Positions 12,981 to 24,731 of a stretch of 64,000 bases of DNA are shown in pieces (position 1 is the first letter of the stretch; each line of letters starts with the position of its first letter). Below the pieces are notes generated by a model that was not told where the DNA came from, ran no database searches, and saw only the letters and a program-made list of their open reading frames with translations. Source of the stretch: Dactylorhiza incarnata (lineage: Eukaryota > Streptophyta > Magnoliopsida > Asparagales > Orchidaceae); NCBI GenBank assembly GCA_033032865.1, contig JAWHQI010000005.1, positions 5,542,001 through 5,606,000 of the forward strand, read 5' to 3'. A program made the translations under genes and the position numbers.

Positions 12981-13099
12981 AGAATTTCGTCCCGAAACTC
13001 TAACAGTGCAAATCATCAAAAAGATAAAAAAATATGACTTGTACCTCAACGGAACAGCTCGGGGAACTCCTCACGCTTGGTTTGCTCGCGTTCCCATGT

Positions 13100-14371
13100 A
13101 AGCTCCTCACGATCGCAGTTGTTCCAGCGGACATTGATCATCTTGATCAATTTATTTCACAATTGTTTGACATCAGTGTCTTCGATGCAAATAGGCGTGA
13201 CCAACGTCTTCAGCCCATCATCAACCGGCACCTGACTAGCCATAAGCACTTGGCTAAGGTCTGCTACAGCTTTCCTCAACACCGATATGTGAAATACATC
13301 GTGTAAACCGCTCAACTCTGTCGAAAGAGCGAGCCGATAGGCAGCTTCGCCAACACGCTCCAGTATCTCAAACCATCCAAGGTATTGTGGAATCAGCTTT
13401 TTCAAGCGTCAAATCCTTAACACTCCTTTTAAAGGCTTGATCTTGAGATACACCCAGTCGCCCGCGGCAAATTCAACATTTCTGGGTTTGGCATTGTAGT
13501 ACTTTGCATGTCTATCTTGCGCCACCAGCAATCACTCTCGGATTGTTCAGATAGTCAAATTTGCATCTTCGACTTCCTTCTGCTTAAACAGCTTTGTCTC
13601 GCCAGTCTCCGCTCAAGCCAAGGGAGTACGGCAAGCTCTACCATAGAGGGCCTCGAAGGGCGCTATCTTTATACTTGCTTGATAGCTGTTATTGTAAGCG
13701 AATTCGATCATGAATAAATGATCTTCCCACTTTTTACCGAAGTCCAGGAAGCACATGCGAAGCATATCCTCCATAGTTCTGTTAGTATGTTCAATCTTCC
13801 CATCCGTTTGAGGGTGGAAGGCAGTACTAAACTTCAACTTTGTACCCAACAACTGGTGGATTAGCCTCCAATCATTCGAAGTAAAGCGCCCGTCTCGGTC
13901 ACTTATGATGCTACGGGGCACACAGTGCAAACGTACAATACTATCAACATATAGCTTTGCTAATTTCTCCACTGAATCGTCCTTCCGGTTTGGAATAAAG
14001 TGGGCTACCTTCGTCAAGCAATCCACGATCACCCAAACAGCATCATTCTCACTCTGTGATCTCGGTAAACCGTGCACGAAATCCATCGAAATGTCATCAA
14101 ATTTCCATTCCGGTACATGCAATGACTTCAGGAACCCACCAGGTTTCTGACATTCTGCCTTCAGTAGTGCGCAAGTCTTGCATTTTGCCACGTAAAGGGC
14201 GATGTCCTTCTTCAAACCTGGCCACCAAAATAGGCTCTTCATGTCCTGGTACATTTTTGTGCTCCCCGGGTGAACTGAGTACCCACATTTACATAAGACC
14301 GTCGGCCAATACAAACTCTGCATCAGACCCATCCCCAGTCTCTGCCAAGTAGCGTTGCATGCTCGAATCAA
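13100..14371 (-). pseudogene. Gypsy integrase, broken
   Basis: The main frame (14371-13613, 252 codons) has the zinc-binding half (HPGSTKMYQDMK, then CKTCALLKAEC) and the catalytic core. DDE residues are visible: D in VIVDCLTK, D in ISDRDGRF, and E in GKIEHTNR after FHPQTDG. The frame stops at 13613. A later piece at 13405-13157 (LGWFEILERVGEAAYRL, then LHDVFHISVLRK) is the C-terminal module expected after it. No intact chromodomain can be read between that piece and the LTR. Integrase inserts the cDNA into host chromatin. The catalytic triad looks intact but the protein is split. Confidence 0.88.
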
Positions 14372-14540
14372 GCTCCAATACTGGTCGTATCCTATCTGCG
14401 AGGTCGTATTACACCTTCGTCCAATTCAAGCACGCACTCGCATTAGAACTCCTCTCCACACATGAGATCTCTAAAGCCTCTAAGTCGCTGATCAGACGTG
14501 AGTCATACATCTGAATCCAGCTGTCTTGCGCAGAAGCCCT

Positions 14541-15977
14541 TCAGCTCAAAGCATCTGTGATGACATTTCCCTTCCCGGGAGTATAGTGTATCTCGGAAGT
14601 GTAGTCCCCTAGGAACTCCATCCACCTTCGTTGTCGCATATTGAGCTCTTTCTGGTTTAACAGATACTTTAGGCTCTTATGGTCGGTAAAAATATCAACT
14701 TTCACGCCATACAAGTAATGCCGCCACAATTTCAGAGCGAAGATCACGGCCGCCAACTCCAAGTCGTGAACCGGATAATTCTGCTCATGCACTTTCAACT
14801 GGCGAGATCCATAAGCTATCACTTGACCATTCTGAAGAAGTACGTAGCCTAAGCCGCTTCCGGATGCGTCACTGTAAATTTCATAGCCTTCTGTATCACA
14901 TGGAAAAGACAAGATTGGTGTCGTGATTAGACGACTCTTTAACTCCTCAAAAGCTCGTGCACACGCTAGTGACCAAACAAACTTTTGATCTTTCCTTGTC
15001 AAGGTCGTGAGAGGAAGAGCAATCCGCAAAAGGTTCTCCACGAAGCGTCGATAGTAGCCGGCAAGTCCAAGGAAACTCCTGACTTCCGTTACTGTCTTCA
15101 AAACGGGCCACTCCTGGATAGCAACTATCTTCGTTGAATCCACTGTGATACCCTCACCACTAACCACATGACCAAGGAACGCCACCGAGGCTAGCCAAAA
15201 CTCACATTTGGAGAACTTGGCATACAGCTGACTCCGTCGCAGAGTCTCCAAAACTATGCTTAAATGAATTGCGTGTTCTTCTTCAGACTGAGAGTATACC
15301 AGAATATCGTCAATAAAAACGATCACAAACCGGTCAAGGCACTCTCTAAAGGTCCTATTCATCAAATCCATGAACACTAATGGCGCATTCATCAGTCCAA
15401 ATGGCATAACGGTAAACTCATAGTGCCCGTAGTGGGTACTAAATGCCGTCTTGGGAATGTCGCACTCCTGAATCCGCAACTGGTAGTAGCCAGACTTAAG
15501 ATCCAACTTCGAATACACCGTTGATCCAACTAGCTGATCAAATAAGTCATCGATTCGCGGAATCGGATACTAGTTCTTCTCGGTCAGCTTGTTCAATTCA
15601 CGGTAGTCGATACAGAGACGTAGGCTTCCGTTCTTCTTCTTCACAAAGAGGACTGGAGCACCACAAGGGGATGCACTTGGGCGTATAAAGCCTTGCTCTA
15701 GCAACTCCTGTAATTGAACCTTCGACTCCGCCATCTCCTTTGGTGCAATTCGGTACGGAGAGCGTGACACAGACTTAGCATCTGGCACCATCTCTATAGT
15801 GAAGTATATCTCTCGCTGAGGTGGCGCCGCAGGAAGATCTTTAGGAAACACATCAGGATACTCCGAGATAACAGGAACGTCACTCAGACTGGGCTGAGGC
15901 TTTGCAGCCCCCACTAGCACAAAACACAATTCTGCGCCCTGCCGAACTGCCTTGACTACTTGGACAGCAGACATCAA
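14541..15977 (-). pseudogene. Gypsy reverse transcriptase and RNase H, one internal stop
   Basis: The N-terminal part (15977-15570) carries [10 protein letters not shown], then [21 protein letters not shown] and [13 protein letters not shown] near 15570 separates it from the palm and RNase H part (15518-14541), which has [21 protein letters not shown], the catalytic box [20 protein letters not shown] and the RNase H signature [13 protein letters not shown]. The order and spacing are normal for Ty3/gypsy. These enzymes copy element RNA into DNA inside Gag particles. The stop and the decayed RH-INT linker (14372-14540) mark it as dead. Confidence 0.9.
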
Positions 15978-16059
15978 TGTCTTGCTCGATCCATGATAAC
16001 CAGCAAACGTAGTTGCACGCTTGGTATTTCTCCCCAGTGTGACCTCCTTTTAAGTGCAA

Positions 16060-16345
16060 TCAATGTAGGCATGCTATGCCGACAGCCAGTCCATACCAAA
16101 GATCACATCAAACTCCGAAAGCGGTAGTATTAGTGCTTCCAAATCAAAGTCTTGATTTCTGATTCGTACCTTTACCGCACAACCTTGATCCGCACACATT
16201 GAACACCCATCGGGCAGCATCACATCTAACTTTTACACTATCATCGTCGAAGGCACTCCAAGTTGTCTTATGAAGGCCTATGATAGAAAGGAATGTGAAG
16301 CTCCCGTATCAAACAGTGCTCTCGCCGGACAATTAACTATTAACA
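16060..16345 (-). pseudogene. Gypsy aspartic protease, broken
   Basis: On - the sequence reads ALFDTGASHSFLS, the retropepsin active site D-T-G-A, followed immediately by an in-frame TAG. Downstream reading continues with weak similarity to the protease flap region. The protease would cleave the Gag-Pol polyprotein. With the stop three residues after the active-site helix it cannot be made. Confidence 0.75.
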
Positions 16346-16559
16346 AAGCCTAATACACACAAGGTTAACAAACAATGCACAAGGTATGAAGTATAAAAAG
16401 CAACAAAAGTTGTATACTAACTCATACATATCACCACGTCACTCTGTTTTATGCCCTCCTGCTGGCCAAGATTGTACACAATAGGCTGGGCTGGAGCAGC
16501 ATGGGATGCAGTTGACTCCACTGCCTTTCCTCTCTCTGTTGCATATGCCGCAATTGTCT

Positions 16560-17560
16560 TCTTGCCGATGCGACAGCCACGAGCATAATGCCCCGGCTTG
16601 CCATAGTTAAAACAGATGAGTGGGCCTCACCCAGTCGGCACTCCCGATGCAGCAGATTGAGCTGACCTAGAAGGTCTCGCTCTTGTCCTCCATTTGCCTT
16701 GCCCAGACTTCGCAGAGCTCAGTACTTTGAACTATGGCTTTACCACAGCTAGATCCTTCCTGCTTTGGGACCGCTTCATGTCCTTCTCCAAGGAACGAGC
16801 CGTATTAACCAGGGTCATAAACCCATGCGTCATTGGCCCCGACAGAAGGAACCGCAACTCTTCCCGCAGACCTTCGTAGAACCGGTTAGTCTTATGATCT
16901 TCATCTACAAACATTGTGCCTGCGTACCTCCCCAACCGAGTAAACTCGTGCAGATAGTCATCAATCATACTATCACCTTGAGTTAGATGGTTGAACTGAT
17001 TCTCCATCTCAATCTGTTGAGCAGGTGGGAGATACCGCGCCAATAACATTCTTGCAAACTCTTCAAAAGAGATATCCGTCAGCTGCCTTCCTGCTAGCTG
17101 ATGCAACTCCAATTCGTCCCACCACAGCTACGCCTCCCCATCAAGAAGGAAGGTTGCTAAAGTCACCTTCTGACTGTCCTCCGTATCTGTTTCCTTCAAG
17201 GTTTTTCGCACTCTTGATAGTCAATCCTCAGCTTGAGTCGGGGTCCCTGCACCCGTGAACGTCGGAGGGTAGAAACTCAAAAAGTACTGCAACTGTTGGT
17301 TCGGAGCTCTTCGTGCCCTCACCGGCACTGGTCTTTCGACCACAGGTTCAGCATCCACAACCGGCACCGGAGACACCCCGAGGGTAGGAGGATATCCAGG
17401 GACATGCCCTCCAGGTTGTGTAGTGAACATAGCGAACACCGCTTCAGCCACCATCCTCACTGTCTCAGCAAAAGGAGGAGTAGGCACCTCAGTTGGTGCA
17501 CTGCTCGCAGTCGAATGCGGGAGTCAAGACGGCCCCACTCCACTCACAGTCGCCTATACA
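16560..17560 (-). pseudogene. Gypsy gag with altered zinc knuckle
   Basis: The piece at 17487-17221 holds a proline-rich N-terminal region ending FYPPTFTGAG. The piece at 17112-16732 is the retrotransposon Gag domain (SFEEFARMLLARYLPP, FNHLTQGDSMIDDYLHEF, RFYEGLREEL). Further 3', near 16590-16640, the nucleocapsid knuckle reads CFNYGKPGHYARGC: the second Cys of the CCHC motif is Tyr. Two frame breaks separate these pieces. Gag forms the particle that holds the RNA, and the knuckle binds it. It is clearly gag, but not functional. Confidence 0.85.
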
Positions 17561-17767
17561 TGTGCACAAAACACAATTAGCGACTAAGAGATAGCATGGA
17601 TCAACAAAGGAACACACAAGTTCCATCACAATGCTACAATCTTACTTGTAATTCATTCCTAAAGTGGAAAGTTACTGGTTATTTACATGTCTTAACGGCG
17701 ACGCACACACGTGCTCACCATCCCTTAAAAGAATTCGACCACGAATTAAGACAGAAAGGGATCGAGA

Positions 17768-17786
17768 CCCGTAGCTAATACCAATT
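17768..17786 (-). other. Primer binding site, initiator tRNA-Met type
   Basis: Next to the 5' LTR, - reads TTGGTATTAGCTACGGG. TGGTATTAGC differs by one base from the common plant primer site TGGTATCAGAGC over its first eight positions, which fits a decayed tRNA-iMet site. Confidence 0.65.
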
Positions 17787-19829
17787 AGTAACACCCTCCC
17801 TATTACGTAGAACATAGCAGTAGGTCCGGTCGGGACCCCATGCCATATTAAATGAACAGAAGAGCGCGTTACTTAATTAGTTTCAAACAGTTAATTTGAT
17901 AACCAATTCAGCACAAAGAGTCGTACAATGGAAGCATTTAATATTTAAGTACAAACCAGTTTACAAACACTTATCCACTTACTATCTAGGAATGAATACA
18001 CAAAAAGGGGTCTTTACATAATTTGTTTATATCAAAAGTGGCTTCCAAACATCGGCACCCAGGCCGGCCACACATGAAAAAAAGTAAACAAAAAACTTTG
18101 GCCTTTGAGGGCCAGCACAGTACAGCAGCAGGGGATTCAGCCCGCTATTTCCCACTAGCCTCGTCAGGACCTGTACAAACAAATCTGCCAAAATAGTGGG
18201 GGAAAACAAGCAAACGGTCAGCTTTAGCTGGCCAAGATATAACGACCCCACCCCTTTCTTGGGGCAGTGGTACTCCATCCTTGCAGGCAAGAGTCAGCAG
18301 CATATAAATACATATATCTGCAAACAACACCAGCATAGGCATTCACAGCCATCTGCTTCGTGCTCTCAAGGCACACTTTGGCATACTCCCCGAGTTACGC
18401 CTCCAAGCTAAGTCTTACTTCAACTTAGACAAACAATTTGAGCTAGGCCGTACACATGAAGTTCCGGCACTCTTCCATAGCCCGGTGCACCGAGGGGTGA
18501 CCTCTTCACCATCACTATCGGTGGGTTCGGATCAGCTAGGCTCGTGCTCAATCATCGCGATCAACTTTGCACGATGCGAGTAAGCTTTCACCTTGTGCCT
18601 ATCACTTAAAGCTATGCTCTTCAAGCTCTTCAGGCCCTTCAGCTTCTTCTGCTACGCACCCAGTCTCCAGGACTTTAGGTCACACAGGCTCACACAATTT
18701 GCGCACTGGGCGCTAGCGCCCGGCGCTAGCAACAGAACCCAGTTCTGCCCGGCACTAGTAACAGAACCCAGTTCTGCTACCTTTGGGAAAACACCTCCAG
18801 AAATCAACATCTTAGCTCACCTGGAGCTACCACCGGCGCTAACGCTAGCGCCCAGCGCTAGTAACAGAACTCAGTTATGCTACCATTTTTTGGGTATTTT
18901 CTGGGAAATACCTCCAGATCACTTTGTTGTACAACATATTACACAGAACCCGAAACACAGCATATACACGGAGTCTTCTCCGGCACACAACAAGAAACAT
19001 CACCAATCCAGACCAACCTGTCCAAATGGGCTTCATACAGTATGCATATGGTCGTACTTCCATTCCGGACTCTATATGCAATTTTTGGGGGGAATAACTT
19101 CAACCCACTGGAAGATCCGATCTACTAATTAGTAGATGTCTTCCAAATCATGCAAATTAAAGGACGCACATGTCCAAAGACTATGGAGGAGAATCGTTAC
19201 CCTCGGCGCTCGTTTCGGTACCATAAAACTAAGAGGGAATCAGCTGGAATCTTTTGAAACAGCTTCCTTTCCACATAATCGACGATGGCATAAGCACGCA
19301 AGCTCTCCTTCGTGGATTTGCCCTTGGCACAACAACCTTCAACTGACCTCCTTCCCTACTCTCAGCCCACTGCTCTCAGAAAGGCAGAGGATTCTCAGAA
19401 AAATGAGAAGGAAAGTCGGATTTGGGTGCTTATATGATTTTCCGGCTACCGCCAGCGCTAGCTACTAGCGCCTAGCGCTAGCTACTAGCGCCTAGCGCTA
19501 GCTACTAGCGCCTAGCGCTAGCTACTAGCGCCTAGCGCTAGCTACTAGCGCCTAGCGCTAGCTACTAGCGCCTAGCGCTAGCTAGTAGTGCCTAGCGCTA
19601 GCCCAGAGTCGGTACCGCTATAATACACTATCGCTAGCACTAGCGCTACCGTCGGTGCTAGCAGTCATCGAGGCGTCTTGATGTTTTCGACAATACACAA
19701 GTCCCTTCGTCGATATGTTGCTAATTCGACGATAAGAGCTACCGTCGGCGCTAGCACTAGCGCCTGGCGCTAGCTCCTTAGCTTCAGAACACTTACATTT
19801 TCTTTGCACATGAAACTTGGGGTCTTACA
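17787..19829 (-). repeat. 5' LTR of Tekay/Del-like element
   Basis: It is homologous to 11059-12963. The left terminus has AG where the partner has TG; the right end is TCTTACA. At 2043 bp it is 138 bp longer than its partner, mostly from a roughly 48-bp insertion at 18070-18120 and four more copies of a 20-bp repeat. Confidence 0.9.
19443..19602. repeat. 20-bp palindromic-word tandem repeat, about seven copies
   Basis: The unit GCTAGCTACTAGCGCCTAGC is repeated almost perfectly, and the last copy is degenerate (CTAGTAGTGCC). Each unit contains several self-complementary words (CTAGCGCTAG, GCTAGC). It occupies the same LTR position as the three-copy array at 12664-12740. Confidence 0.9.
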
Positions 19830-20127
19830 ACTTAGTTGTCGATAAGTAATATTTTAATACTAAACACAACAGAAGCATGTACTAGTAAGCACGCAGCGGT
19901 TGCCTCCTCTGAGGTTCAACCCATACCGAGTTAGACGAAGATCTATTAGATGAAGTCCGCACCACCTCCATTACCTGACTCTTCCACGAATTCATCCGAT
20001 GATCTAGTGGCTCTGGGTGTCATATAGATTGTCTTTCTGGACTGATTTTACTTATGTCGTTGTTTGGGCATCTGTTTGTGTATCACTTATGTTTGGACTT
20101 TACTGATTTCTGTTTGAGACTTTGTAT
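19830..20127 (+). repeat. Left part of an interrupted gypsy LTR
   Basis: This is non-coding and T-rich toward its right end. I join it to 25933-26159 because TGTAT occurs at 20123-20127 and again at 25933-25937, on either side of a complete LTR element. The right part ends GGGGGATTTTACA and contains GGCCGGCAGGGT, as the 5.4-kb LTR end does. The left boundary is lost at 19829. Confidence 0.6.
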
Positions 20128-21183
20128 TGTTTGAACAAAAAATGCACCAAGTCCACACTTGATCATGATGGAGAAGGAGGGGGTGATTGTTGAGGTGGTC
20201 AGTTACTTTAAGTCACGAGTGAAGAAGTGAGAGAGGAGAAAAAGAGATGGAGATTGACGGTCTCCTGAAGGGATTTGACGAGGTCTCCTTAAAGGAGCCC
20301 AGAAGAGGCTGCTGCGAAGAGGTGTCCGCGGTCTCAAAATTGGAGACCGCTCAAGACACTGGCTGAGGGTTAGAAACTCTCCCAAGTCCCCCAACTGGTA
20401 CCCATACCCCTCTATTTATAGGCATGAGACCTGCCCAAGAAGGCAGGGTCAGGAAAAGCGGGCTGCCCGAACCACGAGTGACCGGTGGAAGCGAGATCGC
20501 CCGGGCAATGGGAGATCGCCCGGGCTCCGCGAGCTGGCGAGATCGCCCGGGCAGTGGGAGACCGCCCGGGCTCGGTGACCTGGCGAGATCGCCCGGGCAG
20601 TGGGAGACCGTCCGGGCTCAGTGACCTGGCAAGATTGCCCGGGCAGTGGAAGACCGCCCGGGCTCAGCGACCTGGCAAGATCGCCCGAGCAGTAGGAGAC
20701 TGCCCAGGCTCGGCGACCTGGCGAGATCGCTCAGGCAGTGGGAGACCGCCTGGGATCGACGACCTGGCGAGATCGCTTGGGCAGTGGGAGACCGCCTGGG
20801 CTCAGCGACCTGGCAAGATCGCCCGGGAATTGGAGATCGCCCGGGCTCGGCGACCTGGCGAGATCGCCCAGGCAGTGGGTGACCGCCCCGGCTTGGCGAC
20901 CTGGCGAGATCGCTCGGGCAGTGGGATACCACCGGGGCTCAGCAACCGGGCGAGATCGCCCTGCAGTGGGAGACCGCCCAGGCTCAACGACCTGGCAAAA
21001 TCGCACGGGCAGTGGGAGACCGCCCGGGCTCGACGACCTGGCAAGATCACCCAGGTAGTGGGAGACCGCCCGGTCTCAGCGACCTGGCGAGATCGCCAAG
21101 GCAGTGGGAGACCGCCCAGGTTTCTGAGACCGTGCGGATTGCTTTCGTCGCCTTTGGATGGATCGTTGATTTCAGGGTAAACA
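20128..21183 (-). repeat. 3' LTR of gag-only element
   Basis: On + it runs TGTTTGAACA to GGGTAAACA. It is 1056 bp against 922 bp for the partner; the difference matches about three copies of an internal 46-bp repeat. The shared outer 60 bp (AATGCACCAAGTCCACACTTG) shows that the boundary lies at 20128, not at the later TGTTGAGG. Confidence 0.85.
20485..21120. repeat. 46-bp GC-rich minisatellite in the LTR, about 13-14 copies
   Basis: The unit combines GAGATCGCCCGGGCAGTG with GGAGACCGCCCGGGCTC and GGCGACCTGGC. CCCGGG and GCCCGGGC are self-complementary. Because the unit is not a multiple of three, all frames stay open for long stretches, but the resulting peptides are repeat artefacts. The array lies in the U3 side, upstream of the TATAAATAG box on -. 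Confidence 0.9.
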
Positions 21184-21299
21184 AAATCCCCGCATTTTTT
21201 CAAGTTTTGAAAAAACTTCGAAAAAATAGAACTTACCCATGAGAATCAGGATCCACTTTCTCGGATATGATTGAGCATGCGTATAAAAAGTGTGTCTAT

Positions 21300-22045
21300 T
21301 ATGTGAATACCTGAATAGGAAACTCACAAGCACCTGCCTTATTTCTGCAAAAGAGTAATCAAAGTAGATACGAAAGAAGCACATTATACGAGTACCTGGC
21401 GAGGACTCTCTTGCAGCTGCTTACTTCTGCAAAAAAGTGTAGTTAAGACAGGTATAAAAGAAACATAATACGCCAGTACCTGAGTAGAACTCGCGAGCAC
21501 ATGCTTATTTCTGCAAAAGAATAGCCGAAGTATATATGAAAGAAAAATATTGCGCGAGCACCTAAAGGAGAACTCACGAACACATATTTATCCACAAAAA
21601 AGATATAAGTACAGGTATATGAAAATATAATAGGGGAGTACCTGAAGGAGAACTCGTGAACACCTGTTTTTATCCGCAAAAAAGATATAAGAACGGGTAT
21701 ATGAAAATATAATACGGGAGTACCTGAAGGAGAACTCGCGAGCACCTGTTTTTATCCGCAAAAAAAGATATAAGAACGGGTATATGGAAATATAATATGG
21801 GAGTACCTAAAGGATAACTCACGAGCTCCTGTATATCTCTGCAAAAGATATGAAAAATAGGTATATGAAACATAGAATGCACGAGTACCTGAAGTGAACT
21901 CGCAAACACCTGTATATCTCTGCAAAAGATATGAAAAATAGGTATATGGAACATAGAATATGCAAGTACCTGAATAGAACTCGCAAACACCTATATATCT
22001 CTGCAAAAGATAAGAAAAATAGGTATATGATGAGAAGTAATAAAA
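21300..22045. repeat. Tandem repeat, period about 82 bp, nine copies
   Basis: Each unit contains GAGTACCTGAA, then GAACTCGCGAGCACCTG, then a TATNTCTGCAAAAGATAT block and GGTATATGAAA. Units begin near 21303, 21390, 21470, 21557, 21638, 21717, 21799, 21882 and 21963. The array lies in the 3' untranslated interior of the gag-only element. The - reading frames across it (Tyr/Phe/Ile-rich) are artefacts of the repeat. Confidence 0.85.
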
Positions 22046-22800
22046 ATGTGTCAGGTACCTGATACAACTTTGTTGATAATTATTTTTATCCGTGTTTGAA
22101 GTGTATAAGAAGGACCATCTCATTCATAGATGATATGAACGCTTATTAATAATCACTTGCTTTGATGTTTGCTGAAATAATATTTCTGTGTGAAGAAGAG
22201 AGATAGCACTCATGTCTGCAGAAGGAGAAAATCAACATTCTAATATCCTCAAATTCACACGCTCCCAGAAATATGAGCATGAAAATAATACAGCTGGATG
22301 ATTTTTGACATTGACGATTATAATATTGCTAATGATATCACATCAGTTGATGCCCAACTCAATATATGATTTGCGAAATCTGAAGTCATAAATAGATTAA
22401 TCATGAAACCCATAAGTCCAGAAATCCTACATGATGCACATGGGTTTTTATGGTACCTGAAAAATTAGTACTTAACAAATAATTGCACAATTATTTTGTA
22501 ACGCATTGTGGTATATAATAAAATTAGTTTATTTCTCTTGCAAGAGGTATCACAACATCTAACATCAGTTATTAGTAATCTATCACAATCAATTCATTAT
22601 CAAATGGAAACATTTGTATTCAAGCAAAGCAAGTCGATTAACTCGACAAAATGTCATGGCGGTTGATGACAATCATTACAGAGAAGAAGATTTTGGGCTA
22701 CCACTGCACTTTTGCGAGTAATTCAAGCGAGAGGTGGTCTTAGTGGGTCTTAAGACCCGAAAGAGTAATCAGAGGTTGTATTTCCACCCTTCATACCAAA
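22046..22800. other. Non-coding interior of gag-only element
   Basis: AT-rich sequence between two tandem arrays. I see no pol domain on either strand. By position it is the region where pol would lie in an autonomous relative. Confidence 0.5.
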
Positions 22801-22804
22801 CAAC

Positions 22805-23155
22805 AGGCGATGGTCTTAAATGCTCCAGACCGCCCCTTAGAAAAAACCTCAGGCGGCGGTCTTAAATGCTTCATACCGCCCCTTAAAAAACCTCAGGCGA
22901 CGGTCTTAAATGCTCCAGATCGCCCCTTAAAGAACCTCAGGCGACGGTCTTAAATGCTTCAGTCCGCCCCTTAAAAAACCTCAGGCGACGGTCTTAAATG
23001 CTCCAGACCGCCCCTTAAAAAACCTCAGGCATCGGTCTTAAATGCTCCAGACCGCCCCTTAAAAAACCTCAGGAGACGGTCTTAAATGCTCCAGACCGCC
23101 CCTTAAAAAACCTCAGGCGAGGGTCATAAATGCTCCAGACCGCCTCTTTTAAAAG
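22805..23155. repeat. 44-bp tandem repeat, eight copies
   Basis: The unit CGGTCTTAAATGCTCCAG plus ACCGCCCCTTAAAAAA plus CCTCAGGCGA is repeated with few changes. It lies 3' of gag in the element's orientation. High similarity between copies suggests recent expansion. Confidence 0.9.
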
Positions 23156-23522
23156 CAGAAAGTAATGTAAAGAAAGAGCTTAAGACATAATTGAATAACT
23201 GTATGCAGTGAAAGGTATGGCAGTGAATCTGGATATGACGTCTGATATATCTGACTGCTGAGAGAATCTTCACGATGATAGCTGCTTGGTAGGACTTGGT
23301 TACTGCTATACTTATTACAAGTAAAGCTAAAAATGAAGAGATGTAGAAAAACTCCAAACAAATGGGAGTTATATGAAATAAGAAATAAAATGACATTTTA
23401 TCTCATCTCTATTCTATGCACTTCTTTTATTGAATGAAAAAACTCTTTGCTTGTAAAATTGCTTCTGGTGGAGGATAAACTGAAGATTATTGAGCAAGAT
23501 AATCTTGTAACTTTCATGCTTC

Positions 23523-24731
23523 TCATAGTTCATCTACTAGCTTCTGAAGAGCTCGACAATGTTCTGTATCATGACCAATATCCGAGTGATATTTGCAGAA
23601 GAGTTCTCCATGACGATATTTGGCATTTGATCTCATAGGGCGAGAAACTCTAAACTCTGGCATATCTTGAATGGTCATAAGAACTTTTTCCATAGGAATA
23701 TTAAGCTGAGTATACCCTCCTGGATAATTCTCGGTTTTAAGTGTCCTCGGATTGAAAGACTGAATAGGACAAGCTTCTACAAATTTAGGTGATGCATTTC
23801 GCTGTGGATGTTGAGTAGATCTATTCTGAGGAAAGGAGTAAGATTTGAAGCTTTTATCTTGCGGGATATTTCGTGACGAAGACAGATGTTGATAATAAGA
23901 ATTCCTTTTCCATTGTTGGGTTCTTTGATTCAGAGAAGAAGCGTAATTAGGATTTGTTGTCTCTCCTTCAATAAATTGATTTGTTACTCGAATAAGATGC
24001 CCATAAGTCTCGCATTCATTTCGGGCGACTTCAAATTTGAGAGAACCTTCTTGTAATCCATTTATCATGGCGATTTTATACCAGTCCTGATTAACATCAG
24101 CAATTTCAAGATTTTCCTTTTGGAACCTATCAACAAATTGAGCAAGAGTCTCAACATCTCCTTGCTTGATTTGAAAAAGAGCTGTTGGGCCTCTCTTCCG
24201 CTTCCTCGAGGTAGCAAATCTCAAGAGAAGTGCTCTTCGAAGATCTTTGAAGAAGGTAATTGATTGAGGTGGTATCTTATAGAACCATTCTCTAGCTTGA
24301 CCGTCAAAGGATATTACTAATCATTTGCACTTAATCCCATTTGAAATGGTCCTTAATGAGATAGCAGATTCGAAGGCTTGAAGATGGATGATAGGATCTT
24401 CTCCTCCCGAGAGGACAGGAAGATGGGGCTCTCTAAAATCCTTAGAAACATACTCTGAACGAACTCTGTTTGTAAAGGTAGAATGCTCCTCTAATTCAAT
24501 AATAACAGGAGTTGAATGATAAGCACAATTATCGTGAAAATTCAGTACTTCTGCTTGTTCTTTCTGGGAAACTGTTCTGAAATAGTCAAGGCAATTAGTT
24601 GTGAACTCCTCAAATTGAGATGGTAGAGGAGCGATCAGATGTGCAAAACTTGTAGGAGGAGGAGGAGCCTCCTCAAAAGGAGCTTGGGCGAATTCGCGGT
24701 CAGCCATGGCTAGTCGCGCGCACAAAAACAA
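23523..24731 (-). pseudogene. Gag of Tat/Athila-like element, one in-frame stop
   Basis: It starts MADREFAQAPFEEAPPPP about 280 bp inside the 5' LTR, a normal leader length. One TGA near 24318-24320 splits an otherwise open frame of about 400 codons. After the stop the frame reads QAREWFYKIPPQSITFFKDL, then TLAQFVDRFQKENLEI and a C-terminal CKYHSDIGHDTEHCRALQKL. The last is the zinc-binding block typical of Tat/Athila-type gag (CxYHxxxGHxTxxC). No protease active site follows. The product would form the RNA-packaging particle. Confidence 0.8.

Larger units (their letters stand above)
11059..19829 (-). mobile_element. Tekay/Del-like Ty3/gypsy chromovirus-type element, complete but inactive
   Basis: The order on - is LTR (17787-19829), primer site, gag, protease, RT, RNase H, integrase, polypurine tract, LTR (11059-12963). 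Gag-PR-RT-RH-INT order defines Ty3/gypsy, and the TGTAA...TTACA LTR termini fit the Tekay/Del group. Every domain is interrupted, so it cannot move by itself. The flanks GAGCT (left) and ACTTA (right) do not form a target duplication, so one end has probably been exchanged or deleted after insertion. Confidence 0.9.

Noticed and set aside
18593..19132. 179-codon + ORF
   Set aside because: It lies entirely inside a gypsy LTR; the homologous stretch in the other LTR is not open.
20485..21180. Long + and - frames with GEIARAVGDRPG-type peptides
   Set aside because: They come from the 46-bp minisatellite, appear in several frames on both strands at once, and the same happens at 25128-25949. No start context or domain supports a protein.
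21443..22123. Tyr/Phe/Ile-rich - frames resembling membrane proteins
   Set aside because: They repeat every 82 bp and arise from the tandem array.
22805..23155. CRISPR-like regular repeats
   Set aside because: The 44-bp units are head-to-tail with no unique spacers and lie in a plant retroelement; this is a minisatellite.
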